Positions 1 through 8,622 of a stretch of 64,000 nucleotides of DNA are shown here, in pieces (the stretch's first letter is position 1; each line of letters begins with the position of its first letter). A model generated the notes under the pieces. The model did not search any database. It was not told where the DNA came from and was given only the letters and a program-made list of their open reading frames with translations. The translations under genes and the position numbers were made by a program. This DNA is from Flagellimonas sp. CMM7 (lineage in GTDB: Bacteria; Bacteroidota; Bacteroidia; Flavobacteriales; Flavobacteriaceae), in NCBI RefSeq assembly GCF_021390195.1, contig NZ_CP090003.1, forward strand, positions 4,357,982-4,421,981, given 5' to 3'.

Positions 1-1545
1 ACTTCTCCGCCTTCTGCTAGTGCATTGAGAGCGGGCAAGCATGTTGGTGAAGATAGCAATACAAGTAGAGCAAATGAAACAGTTGGCTTGATTATCGTTG
101 AAGCTGGCTCCGGAATTGTTGATGATATTTCATTCCAAGCTGGAGTAGGCTCTGACATTGTGAGAGGTCCTGGTAATTCTGCCAGTGGATACTCATACAG
201 CCATAGTGTATCGGATGCTACGGGAGCAATCTTGAGTGCTTCCGGTATGGACGGGGGTGATGGTGGATTCCCAGTTTTATTGGGCGCAAGCTCGATATCA
301 GGTTCTAATATCGCAATGACCTTTGATGAAGATCAGATTGGGGATAGCGAAAGAAATCATACTACTGAACAGGTTGCCTACATGGTGTTCAATGGCGGAA
401 GTACGCCTCCGGTGCAATATACGTTAACCACCAGTACTGATGGAAATGGTTCAGTAACCGCAGGTGGCACCTATAATGCAGGTACGGTAGTGCAAATCTC
501 TCCAACACCTAATGCAGGATATGTATTTAGCAACTGGTCTGGTGATGCTTCAGGCGCTTCTGTCCCGCTTTCGGTAACAATGGATGCCAACAAGAATATA
601 GTGGCCAATTTCACGCAAAGCCCTCCTACTCAGTACATTTTAACTACAAACACGAATGGTTCGGGATCTATTTCATTGAATCCATCTGGAGGCACTTATA
701 ATGACGGAACTGTGGTTACAGCAACTGCTACTCCAGCATCAGGGTATCAGTTTGATAACTGGAGTGGTGCTTCTACAAGTACAAGTAGCTCTGTAGACAT
801 TACTATGGATGCTAACAAATCTCTGACTGCAAACTTTAGCCAAGTACAGACTTATCAGTGGAATATGGTCGATAACGCTGATGCTTCTATTTCATACAAC
901 GGAAGCTGGGCCTCCTTTACTGGTATTAGTGGTTGTGTAGCAGGCACTCACAATGAGTCCAGCTCAAGTGGTGCCAGCGCGTCGTTGACTTTTACAGGGA
1001 CACAGGTAAGGATATACATTTTCGGAGAGTCTGGAGATGGAGGAAATGCTAATGTGCTCATAGATGGAAACCAGGTTGGCACCATAGATTTCACTGCATT
1101 CAGTGGTTGTAACCAGTTGGCATTCACCAGTGCTACATTAAGCGCCGGTTCCCATACAGTTCAGATTCAGAGAACCTCAGGGTTCGTATTCCTTGATGGA
1201 ATCGAATTTTTTGGACCTGGTGGTGGTTCTAGTAGCTCTAAAGCTTCTAAAAGTAAAGATGTGGTGCTAAATGATAATGATAACAATAAAGTAATAATAT
1301 CAATGTATCCTAATCCGGTGGAGGATGATTATGTAAATATTGGATTTATTAGAGGTATTGAAGGAAATAATGCCAAACTAAACATCTATGACATGGCTGG
1401 TAGACAGCTAGTATCAGAAGCAATTAATAATATTCAAAATAATAAAACACATCAAGTGGATATAAGTAATTTACAATCTGGAAATTATTTATTAATTGTT
1501 AAACATTCAAGAGGAACTAAATCGTTCCAAATGATTAAGAAATAA
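1..1545 (+). CDS. T9SS-secreted multidomain protein, 5' end outside window
   Basis: The frame is open from base 1, so the N-terminus lies to the left. The first ~130 residues form a beta-rich domain ending in a TTEQVAYMVFNGG segment, a kind often attached to secreted Bacteroidota carbohydrate proteins. Two divergent InlB B-repeat-like modules follow (each ending MDANK..(I/L)..ANF), then a ~120-residue sandwich domain starting near WNMVDNADAS that resembles a carbohydrate-binding module. The C-terminus is a type IX secretion sorting domain (MYPNPVEDDY, ending MIKK), so the protein is probably exported by T9SS and anchored or released. The catalytic part, if any, is upstream. Substrate is unknown; the carbohydrate-use neighbourhood suggests a glycan. 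Confidence 0.85.
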   Translation, partial: TSPPSASALRAGKHVGEDSNTSRANETVGLIIVEAGSGIVDDISFQAGVGSDIVRGPGNSASGYSYSHSVSDATGAILSASGMDGGDGGFPVLLGASSISGSNIAMTFDEDQIGDSERNHTTEQVAYMVFNGGSTPPVQYTLTTSTDGNGSVTAGGTYNAGTVVQISPTPNAGYVFSNWSGDASGASVPLSVTMDANKNIVANFTQSPPTQYILTTNTNGSGSISLNPSGGTYNDGTVVTATATPASGYQFDNWSGASTSTSSSVDITMDANKSLTANFSQVQTYQWNMVDNADASISYNGSWASFTGISGCVAGTHNESSSSGASASLTFTGTQVRIYIFGESGDGGNANVLIDGNQVGTIDFTAFSGCNQLAFTSATLSAGSHTVQIQRTSGFVFLDGIEFFGPGGGSSSSKASKSKDVVLNDNDNNKVIISMYPNPVEDDYVNIGFIRGIEGNNAKLNIYDMAGRQLVSEAINNIQNNKTHQVDISNLQSGNYLLIVKHSRGTKSFQMIKK

Positions 1546-1951
1546 AAATAGGCGAAATACAATATTGTCCTAATGCTATTTTTAATAATAAAGACAATTG
1601 CTTTTCCATAAGGTAAGTTTGAGGTCAATTTAATAACCTTCATTTTTTATTTCTTGTTCGATATAGCAAAACATGAAGAGGCTGCCTTTGCTTCTATATA
1701 TGTATAACGTATGACTTTTGGTTATCGTGAAAGCTCGGCAAAAATTTATTGTTAAGATCAATTTGGAGATATTATCCCTCAAAGTGTTTAAAATATTAAA
1801 GGTAGAAACTCCCGAAATTATTCTAATTAATTTTAAATTTTATGTACAATAAATTTATCAAGACAGGAGAAGGTCACATCATTTCCTAAATCATTCAAAA
1901 GCATATAAGCCTTAGGAAATTCATCAACCTTTATTTGTAAAGTTAACTATA
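1546..1951. other. Intergenic, between convergent genes
   Basis: No complete gene is seen in these 406 bases. Two things stand out. A perfect 9-bp inverted repeat, ATTTCCTAA (1881-1889) and TTAGGAAAT (1912-1920), has a 22-base loop. A short minus-strand open stretch (1833-1946, 37 codons, no start codon, reading ..KVDEFPKAYMLLNDLG..) looks protein-like and could be the tail of a decayed gene. Neither is strong; the inverted repeat may simply reflect that coding-like stretch. Confidence 0.3.
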
Positions 1952-2701
1952 TTAAATTAGAGCACCTCCATCTATTGGTAACGCATGTCCTGTAATAAAA
2001 GAGGCCTTTTCTGAACAGAGCCATAATACAGCATCAACCACTTCATTTGGCTTACCGATACGACCAATAGGGTGCATCTCAATAGCCAGTTTTGTTAATT
2101 TATTATCATGAAAAAAGGCTCTTTCGGCCATTGATGTTTGTATAACGGCAGGGCAAACTGCATTAATTCTAATTCCCTTATCTGCATATTCCAAAGCCGC
2201 AGACCTTGTTACACCAACAACGCCATGTTTAGAAGCATGGTAAGCAGCTCCTGCCAGGCCACCTCTCAACCCAGCTCCTGATGCATTATTAACAATTGCA
2301 CCGCTGTTTTTAAGAAGTTCTGGAATTTGATATTTCATACATAGCCATACGCCTTTCAAGTTTATATCTAAAACTTTATTCCACACTTCTAGGTCATAAT
2401 CTTGTGCATTCACAAAAGGAGTACCTTCAATACCCGCATTGTTAAATGCCATATTTAGTTGGCCGTAATGCCTAATGGTGTTCCGAACCATTTTTTGGAC
2501 TTCATCTGCGTTGGCTACATCTGTTTTAACAAAAATGGCTTCTCCCCCTTTTATGTTTATGTTATGTACTGTTTCTTCTCCCTCTGTTGTTCTTCTCGAA
2601 GCTACCACAACTTTAGCTCCGTGTTTAGCAAATGCCAGTGCAGCTTCTTTTCCAATCCCCGCACTTCCTCCTGTTACAATAACTACTTTAGAATCAAACA
2701 T
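1952..2701 (-). CDS. SDR-family NAD(P)-dependent oxidoreductase
   Basis: This is a classical short-chain dehydrogenase of 249 residues, the normal family length. The Rossmann motif TGGSAGIG lies near residues 10-17, NNAG near 88, the catalytic Ser in NNASGAG near 141, and the YHASK Tyr/Lys pair near 154-158. The C-terminal ITGHALPIDGG is typical. It should reduce or oxidise a hydroxyl or keto group using NAD(P)(H) in the cytoplasm. In carbohydrate clusters such enzymes often act on keto-deoxy sugars or sugar alcohols, but the substrate cannot be read from the sequence. It is transcribed alone here, 139 bases downstream of the frameshifted isomerase-like gene, possibly as the last gene of that unit. 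Confidence 0.9.
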   Translation of the reverse strand: MFDSKVVIVTGGSAGIGKEAALAFAKHGAKVVVASRRTTEGEETVHNINIKGGEAIFVKTDVANADEVQKMVRNTIRHYGQLNMAFNNAGIEGTPFVNAQDYDLEVWNKVLDINLKGVWLCMKYQIPELLKNSGAIVNNASGAGLRGGLAGAAYHASKHGVVGVTRSAALEYADKGIRINAVCPAVIQTSMAERAFFHDNKLTKLAIEMHPIGRIGKPNEVVDAVLWLCSEKASFITGHALPIDGGALI

Positions 2702-2840
2702 TGTATTTCTTTTTAACTTTAAGCATCTCTTTGACTAAATAAACCATTTCTTTTTCCCTTTTTCTAAGTCTTCGGATAAAATTTGAACTCCCTTTATTAA
2801 AATTTAAAAGAGGTTTTGTGCTAATTTAAAGTTATAATTT

Positions 2841-3784
2841 TTACTTATTGAAACCTGAAAAGATCTCTCTTACATTGTCAATACTAAGACCTATAGCTTC
2901 TATGGCACTCATAGTATGCGGTGTTTCTTCATCTGCAGCTTGTTCTAAAAAAAGCCTCGGTTTTTGATTGTGCTTTAGAAGCGTCTCAGCAATCTTTCCA
3001 TAATCAATATCACCTGCTCCGAAAGTTTCGGTCCAAATCCCATTCTGGGTCTGTCTTAAGTGAAGTTCTTCAATGCGTTTTGCGTGCTCATTTATCAGTC
3101 CGTAAAGGGCATCTAATGAACCTGTGCCTTTGTAAATCCAATCTGAATCAACACAAAGCCCAAGATTTTCAGGTTTTGTATGTGTCACCACATGATTGAA
3201 CTCTTTGGCGTTATTTTCCATTTCTATGGCGTGATTGTGATAAAGCATTCTAATACCAATCTTTCTCAATCCTGCTCCCAGAGAATCCAATGCCTTAGAT
3301 TGTATTTTAAGTTCGGAATCTGTTTTATGCTCTACGGGTTCATTCTCTTTAGCTTCAGGATTAACCACCATGGCATCTATTCCCATCCCTTTTAATTTGC
3401 GTCCAACGCCAAGCATTTCAGCAATATGTTTTTGTGCTATGCTTTCAATGTGCATGGTTGGGTTCACAAACATACATGCACCATTAAAATTATTCTTTTG
3501 CAGCCTGGCAAAGGTCTTTTGGGGAAGCCTTGTTCCATTTCCATTAAAACCTCCATACCACTTAACGACGCTATTGATTGGTTCTTCCAAGATGCTTCCA
3601 ATTCTTGATACCAACGTTTACCTTCTCTTTCAAAAAAAGTCATCCAGGTAAACTCCTGACAGTATACTTGGATTTGATTTTTACAATTATTAATTGATGC
3701 AACCACATCAATAGGGTTCATCATTAATAAACTGGAGCCCAACAGGCTTTTTTTAATAAAGCCTCTTCTTTCAATGGTCTTCAT
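2841..3784 (-). pseudogene. Sugar phosphate isomerase/epimerase-like, Tat-exported, frameshifted
   Basis: Two overlapping minus-strand frames make one xylose-isomerase-like TIM-barrel protein. The first part starts at 3784 with a twin-arginine signal (ERRGFIKKSLLG, then a hydrophobic stretch) and reads YCQEFTW..WYQELEAS. The protein then continues in another frame as LEEPINSVVKWYGGF and runs to 2841, with barrel motifs YHNHAIEME, LCVDSDWIYKG, ELHLRQ and GAGDIDYG. The frames join if one T is added to the TCTT run on the minus strand (plus-strand 3587-3591). The joined product would be about 314 residues, normal for the exported family in Bacteroidota. It is either a real one-base deletion or an assembly error in a homopolymer. 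Substrate unknown. Confidence 0.8.
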
Positions 3785-3808
3785 AACTTTTATTGAAGAT
3801 TTTAAAAA

Positions 3809-4546
3809 TTAGTATTTAGGTAAAATAGCATGGGCAAACCTATCTGCCATTTTCTCACTTCCTTGCTCATTCGGATGACAAACATCTTCCAAGTCATCTA
3901 CTGTAAAGCCAGCATTACAGTCCACCAAAACGATTGGGGAGTCCCCTGAATTTAGTTCCGAAGCGAGCAATGCCCAATTAGAGTTAATCTTTGGCACTAA
4001 CATATTTTGCTTTGGAAACTCAGTATTAAGAGGAGTTATTTGAGCTAGATAAATGGCGATTTTCGGGTTCTTTTTACGCAACTCTCTTATTATGGTGCGC
4101 ATACTCGTGATTACCTGATTCAACGTAAGGTGTCCTTCAAAAATAAATTCGGTGTCATTGGTACCTAAATGAATCAAAGCGAGATCGGGGATATCCTTTA
4201 GCTCTCGCATCCATGAGTTTATTTGAGCAGAAGCATCCACCGTTGTAATGCCACTTACGCCTTGATGCCTATTATTAAAAGTATATCCTTTATAAACCGG
4301 GTATTCATTAGTACCCCCTACTCTGTTTCCAATAAAATTATGTTTGTACCCCGCATCAAGCAGTTTTTTCCATAATAAATAACGGTAATCAGATTCTTCT
4401 GTAATAGAATTGCCCAAGGCCAATATATTTTTAGTTGATGAAACTTGAGGAGACATACACGAAAGACTTTCTTTGTTTTTCAAATGGCCATCTTTATAAC
4501 CGTTAATTGAAATCACCACCAAAATGAGATAAATTAATTTACTCAT
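3809..4546 (-). CDS. SGNH/GDSL-family hydrolase, probably exported esterase
   Basis: The 245-residue protein begins with a short hydrophobic segment (LIYLILVVISING) that may act as a signal peptide. The SGNH blocks are clear: block I GNSITE near residue 47 (catalytic Ser), block III GTND near 128 (Asn), and block V DVCHPNEQG near 224 (Asp/His). Block V and C-terminal spacing match sugar-ester or acetyl esterases. Its position next to an exported isomerase-like gene and a large glycan-degrading block suggests removal of acetyl groups from a polysaccharide in the periplasm or outside. Substrate is inferred only. It is 24 bases from the next gene, so co-transcription with it is likely. Confidence 0.85.
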   Translation of the reverse strand: MSKLIYLILVVISINGYKDGHLKNKESLSCMSPQVSSTKNILALGNSITEESDYRYLLWKKLLDAGYKHNFIGNRVGGTNEYPVYKGYTFNNRHQGVSGITTVDASAQINSWMRELKDIPDLALIHLGTNDTEFIFEGHLTLNQVITSMRTIIRELRKKNPKIAIYLAQITPLNTEFPKQNMLVPKINSNWALLASELNSGDSPIVLVDCNAGFTVDDLEDVCHPNEQGSEKMADRFAHAILPKY

Positions 4547-4560
4547 TACTTCAAATTTAG

Positions 4561-4968
4561 TTATTGGTTGATATTTTTATACTAAAGGGTTCTTTGGTAA
4601 TATAATTTATAAAAACAACCAGATTATCTCTAGACATCTTTTGCTCAATAGCTTTATTAAAAGCCACATTAGGTTTATTAGAGCTGATATTAAAATCTGT
4701 CGATTTCACGTTTTCTATAATTAATGCTCCATTATTAAATGACTGCTTACTATTTGCACTAAACTTAACGGTATAATCTTCCTTAGCTTCAGTTAGGTTA
4801 TTAAAAATGTGAGCGCGTTCTAATTTATCATAACCTATAAATTCAACATTACCGTTTGTGACTGTAACAGGACTAGCTTCATTCCAAGATTTGGATGGAA
4901 TTATAAAGCTCTTCCTTACTTACCGATGCAAAATCAAAACTATCAAGTGCATCTTTTTTATGATTACC
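4561..4968 (-). pseudogene. C-terminal remnant of an unrecognised gene
   Basis: No intact reading frame exists here, but minus-strand translation gives protein-like sequence in two frames. KDALDSFDFASVSKEE is followed, after a +1 shift near 4915, by KSFIIPSKSWNEASPVTVTNGN and continues for about 115 residues to a stop at 4561 (..EPFSIKISTNN). There is no start codon, and the upstream side is cut by a stop at about 4969, right beside the ROK gene. The beta-rich composition is consistent with the tail of a secreted carbohydrate protein. I do not recognise the family. Confidence 0.55.
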
Positions 4969-4987
4969 TTAGAATCAATCAAGCTTA

Positions 4988-6220
4988 TTAATTAATCTCC
5001 AAGTTTAGTACTTTATTTAAGATTAAAGAAAAAGCGCCCATTAACGCTGCATTTTCCCCAAATGATGATTCCAGTAGTTCTGTTTTAGATGATAGGCTCA
5101 CCATTGAATGTTTATTAATTTCACTTTCTAGCTTATTTATTAGAAACTTCTTGCCCCCTATTAGACCTCCTGAAAACACTATACATTCTGGATTGAAAAG
5201 TTTTATTAAAGTATCCAAACCAATACCAAGATATTTCATAACCTTATTATAAATACATAATGCAACTTTGTCACCTGCCATTGCTGCAACAGTGATAATT
5301 CTTGCGTCTACATTCTCAATGTTTGAGTCAATCATTTCTTCTAACAATCCTGAACCCATATCCTCAATAAGCTCTTCTTTGGCAATTTGTATTATCCCAT
5401 ACCCCGATGATAAAGCTTCAAGTGATCCCTTTAGGCCTGCTCTGTCAATAAAATTGCTATCGCTATCCATTATTAAATGCCCAAATTCACCTGAAAAACC
5501 ATTAGAACCATAAAAAGGTTTTCCATTGGAAATAATTCCAGCGCCAATACCGTAACCTAAGTTTACACTTATAAAATGCTTGTATTCTCTTCCTATTCCA
5601 TACCATAGCTCTCCTAAAGCTGTTAAACGAGAAACATTATCAAAAAATACGGGTAGTGCGGTATACTCCTTGAGCACCTCCAAAATATTAACGTTTTTCC
5701 AGTTAAATACTGGAGAATATTCTATTATGCCATTATTTTTATTCACCAAACCTGCTACTGCCAATCCAATTCCAAGAACTTTCTTATCCTTCGCTAATTT
5801 TCTGGAAGTTAGGGTCTCTATAATACCTCCTATCTGTTCAATAACTTTTTCAAATCCCTCTTCGAACTTCGTAGGAATTTCTCGTTCCAAAATAAAATCG
5901 CCATCTAAGTCTGATAAAACCCCTCGGATGTAAGTGGTCCCTAAATCAATTCCCACCACGAAATTTTCCTTAGAATTAAACCTTAGTATTTTTGGCTTTC
6001 TACCTCCGCTAGACTCCCCAGTACCAACAACAGAAACTAACTTTTCTTTATTGATAAGGTCATCTGATATTCTTGTAACGGTTGGAGCACTCAACCCTGT
6101 TCGTTTAACAATTTCGGCTCGACTTATATGCTTTTCATTTCTAATAAGATGTAAGACCCTAATTTTATTAAGTTTATTTATGTAAATGGAATTACCTATT
6201 GACAACTTTTTATCACTCAT
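4988..6220 (-). CDS. ROK-family transcriptional regulator (NagC/XylR type)
   Basis: An N-terminal winged helix (residues ~17-62, RAEIVKRTGLSAPTVTRISDDL) is fused to a ROK sugar-kinase-like domain starting at VGIDLGTT (~89). Total length is 410, the usual size. ROK regulators bind sugar or sugar phosphate and repress catabolic operons. The conserved GEFGH motif is present, but the downstream zinc-binding CxCGxxGC cluster is absent, replaced by DRAGLKGSLEALSSG. The protein is a close paralogue of the product at 12141-13355. It lies 130 bases downstream of the Fe-ADH gene, in the same direction, and probably controls the dehydrogenase/symporter operon. Confidence 0.92.
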   Translation of the reverse strand: MSDKKLSIGNSIYINKLNKIRVLHLIRNEKHISRAEIVKRTGLSAPTVTRISDDLINKEKLVSVVGTGESSGGRKPKILRFNSKENFVVGIDLGTTYIRGVLSDLDGDFILEREIPTKFEEGFEKVIEQIGGIIETLTSRKLAKDKKVLGIGLAVAGLVNKNNGIIEYSPVFNWKNVNILEVLKEYTALPVFFDNVSRLTALGELWYGIGREYKHFISVNLGYGIGAGIISNGKPFYGSNGFSGEFGHLIMDSDSNFIDRAGLKGSLEALSSGYGIIQIAKEELIEDMGSGLLEEMIDSNIENVDARIITVAAMAGDKVALCIYNKVMKYLGIGLDTLIKLFNPECIVFSGGLIGGKKFLINKLESEINKHSMVSLSSKTELLESSFGENAALMGAFSLILNKVLNLEIN

Positions 6221-6350
6221 AGCATGTACTCTTATCTACGCACATAAAGCATTCTTTTTGAATTAACAGCGTGTATTGGATTAGTACCATAAGTAAAAGT
6301 ACGTTTTAATAAATTTGGGATTAAAAAAAGGTGGAGGCACTTAAGTTTCC

Positions 6351-7508
6351 TTAATAGGACGCTTTAACCAACTCAATCATTTCGTTTTTTGTTGCCACCT
6401 TTGGATTGTTCTCATAATCTGGCAGTACCATGCATTGCTGTGCTAATGCCTCTATATCATTTTCTGGCATGTTCACATCGCTCAATTTTTTATACATACC
6501 TATTTTCTTAAGGAATTTAACAATGGCCTCTTCGGCATGCTTAGCCGCTTCTTCATTAGACAAGTCCTTTAAAGTTGAATCCATTAGTTTTGCCATTCTA
6601 CCGTACTCTTGCGGCGCTGAAATTGCCGTAAATCTGGTACATGCAGGATAAACAATAGCTAATGCCTCGCCATGTGCCACGTGAGGATACATACCACCAA
6701 TGGCCATTCCCATTCCATGGGGCAAGGTTACTCCCGCACTTGCAATGCATAATCCGGCCAGGGTATCAGCCCAAGCCATTTTTTCTCTATATTCAATACT
6801 TTTAGGTTCTTCAAGAACTTTAGGTAAATAGGTTACAACATGTTCTATGGCCTCCCAGGCCAACAAATCTATATAAGCTCCTCTTCCGGGATGGATAGCA
6901 CTCTCAAAGGCATGACAGAAAACATCAAATCCTGTTGGAGCTGTTATGAAATTTGGCAGCGTAGTCATTAATTCAGGGTCTACAATACATACAGCCGGAA
7001 AAATTAAAGGGTGATAAAGCGCACTTTTATCTCTTTCTTCGGTATTGGTAATCACAGAAACTTGTGTTACTTGAGACCCCGTACCAGAAGTTGTACTAAC
7101 GCTAATCACAGGCAAAGTTTTTTTGGTTGGTTGTTTCTTGTAAAACAGATAATCCCAAGCGCTACCTTCATGTGAGGCTTCCACGGCTATGGCCTTAGCT
7201 GCGTCCATACTAGAACCACCTCCTAAGCCTAGAATAACATCAGCCTTATGCTCTAGGGCCAATTTTGCTCCAGCAGCACTGACTTCCGTTGTTGGATTAG
7301 GAATAACTTGATCATAATGGGCAACGGCCACACCAGCATCTTTGAGTATTTGTATCACCCTATCGTACATGGGCTTTGTTGCTTCTATTGCAGGCGTTGT
7401 AACTACTAGGCATCTATCTCCGTATTTTTTCACTATCTCTCCCGCATCTTGAACCTTTCCTGTTCCAAAAATGATTTCCGTTGGTTGATGGTATCTAAAT
7501 GATTTCAT
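6351..7508 (-). CDS. Iron-containing alcohol dehydrogenase
   Basis: This 385-residue protein covers a full group III Fe-ADH. The N-terminal half has the NAD-binding GGGSSMDAAKAIA (~97-109). The metal-binding half has GFDVFCHAFES, LPHGMGMAIGG and PHVAHGEALAIVYP, with the conserved Asp and His ligands visible. It should interconvert an alcohol and an aldehyde or ketone with NAD(P) in the cytoplasm. Family members in sugar clusters act on lactaldehyde, propanediol or related short compounds; which one applies here is unknown. It is 31 bases downstream of the Zn-ADH gene, in an operon with it and the symporter. Confidence 0.9.
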   Translation of the reverse strand: MKSFRYHQPTEIIFGTGKVQDAGEIVKKYGDRCLVVTTPAIEATKPMYDRVIQILKDAGVAVAHYDQVIPNPTTEVSAAGAKLALEHKADVILGLGGGSSMDAAKAIAVEASHEGSAWDYLFYKKQPTKKTLPVISVSTTSGTGSQVTQVSVITNTEERDKSALYHPLIFPAVCIVDPELMTTLPNFITAPTGFDVFCHAFESAIHPGRGAYIDLLAWEAIEHVVTYLPKVLEEPKSIEYREKMAWADTLAGLCIASAGVTLPHGMGMAIGGMYPHVAHGEALAIVYPACTRFTAISAPQEYGRMAKLMDSTLKDLSNEEAAKHAEEAIVKFLKKIGMYKKLSDVNMPENDIEALAQQCMVLPDYENNPKVATKNEMIELVKASY

Positions 7509-7539
7509 ATATTTTACTATGGTTTATTTTATAAATGGT

Positions 7540-8559
7540 TTATAAATCGATAATAACTTTTAAAGTTTGGTCCCCCTGATCATCTATATACCTGTAAGCT
7601 TCTAAATAATCCTCAAATGGAAATCTTTTGGTTATTAAAGGTTCCGTAATCAGTTGGCCATTGTCTAGATATTTGACAGCTTGCTCATAATCTTCGTGTG
7701 TATACATCAAGGTTCCTATAAGTTTGAGCTCTCTATCCCCTAATATGGAAACATCTACTCTGGGGCGGTCACCATATACCGCTACGGCAACAACATCTCC
7801 TCCTTTATTCACATTTTGGATTAAATTATCTAGAGCTATTTCCACACCGGCACATTCAAAACCAACATGAAACCCCTCTCCATTGAACACCCGAGACAAA
7901 CATGCTTCCAATTTTTCTTCTTTTGGATTGCAAGTATGCTCGATACCACAATCCTTGGCCTTTTGCAACCTATACTCACTTAAATCCGTAATCAATACAT
8001 TGGCTCCTCTTATCCTTGCAAACTGTGCCACAAGATTACCAATGGGTCCTGCTCCGGTTACAACCACATTTTTGCCTTTTAAATCCCCAGCCTTTAAAGT
8101 GCAATGAGCTGCAACGGCGGTTGGTTCTACTAAAGCCCCAATTTCGAATGACATACTACTTGGAAGCTTAATCATTCTATCTTCGGGAAGCACAAAATAA
8201 TCTTGGGCCACACCAGGCGCCTGAAAGCCTTGTACTTTTAAAACATCACAAATATTATAATCGCCTCTTTTGCAAGGGCCACATTTTCCGCAAACCAACT
8301 GTGGTCTAGCCGTAGCTTTGTCGCCTGTTTTAAATTTGGTAACTGCTTTACCAGTTTCAACCACTTCGCCACTATACTCATGCCCTTGAACCACTGGGTA
8401 CGGCGTAAAAGGATGCTTACCATGAAAAACATGTATATCACTTCCACATACACCAATTTTTTTTACCGAAATCAGCACTTCTTTATCTCCAATGTTAGAT
8501 GGTTTTTCAACATCATTAAACTCTATAGCTCCCGGTTTGGGCATTATAGCTTGTCTCAT
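7540..8559 (-). CDS. Zinc-dependent alcohol dehydrogenase (polyol/sugar type)
   Basis: The product is a 339-residue medium-chain dehydrogenase. Catalytic zinc ligands are in GVCGSDIHVFHG and GHEYSGEVV. The four-Cys structural zinc loop is CGKCGPCKRGDYNIC (~91-105), and the NAD-binding motif is VTGAGPIGN (~170). The overall pattern is closest to sorbitol, L-idonate or galactitol-phosphate dehydrogenases. It would oxidise a polyol or aldonate to a keto compound after uptake by the neighbouring symporter. A kinase of fructokinase type encoded divergently could then phosphorylate a ketose. That pathway is inference from gene order. Confidence 0.88.
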   Translation of the reverse strand: MRQAIMPKPGAIEFNDVEKPSNIGDKEVLISVKKIGVCGSDIHVFHGKHPFTPYPVVQGHEYSGEVVETGKAVTKFKTGDKATARPQLVCGKCGPCKRGDYNICDVLKVQGFQAPGVAQDYFVLPEDRMIKLPSSMSFEIGALVEPTAVAAHCTLKAGDLKGKNVVVTGAGPIGNLVAQFARIRGANVLITDLSEYRLQKAKDCGIEHTCNPKEEKLEACLSRVFNGEGFHVGFECAGVEIALDNLIQNVNKGGDVVAVAVYGDRPRVDVSILGDRELKLIGTLMYTHEDYEQAVKYLDNGQLITEPLITKRFPFEDYLEAYRYIDDQGDQTLKVIIDL

Positions 8560-8622
8560 ATTTTCTTTTTTACTGTTAATAAGTAACTTTTATATTTTTA
8601 ATATGTTAATTAAATTATTCCT

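Noticed and set aside
1833..1946. 37-codon protein-like minus-strand stretch downstream of the SDR gene
   Set aside because: It is too short, has no start codon and could be chance, so it is noted only in the intergenic entry.
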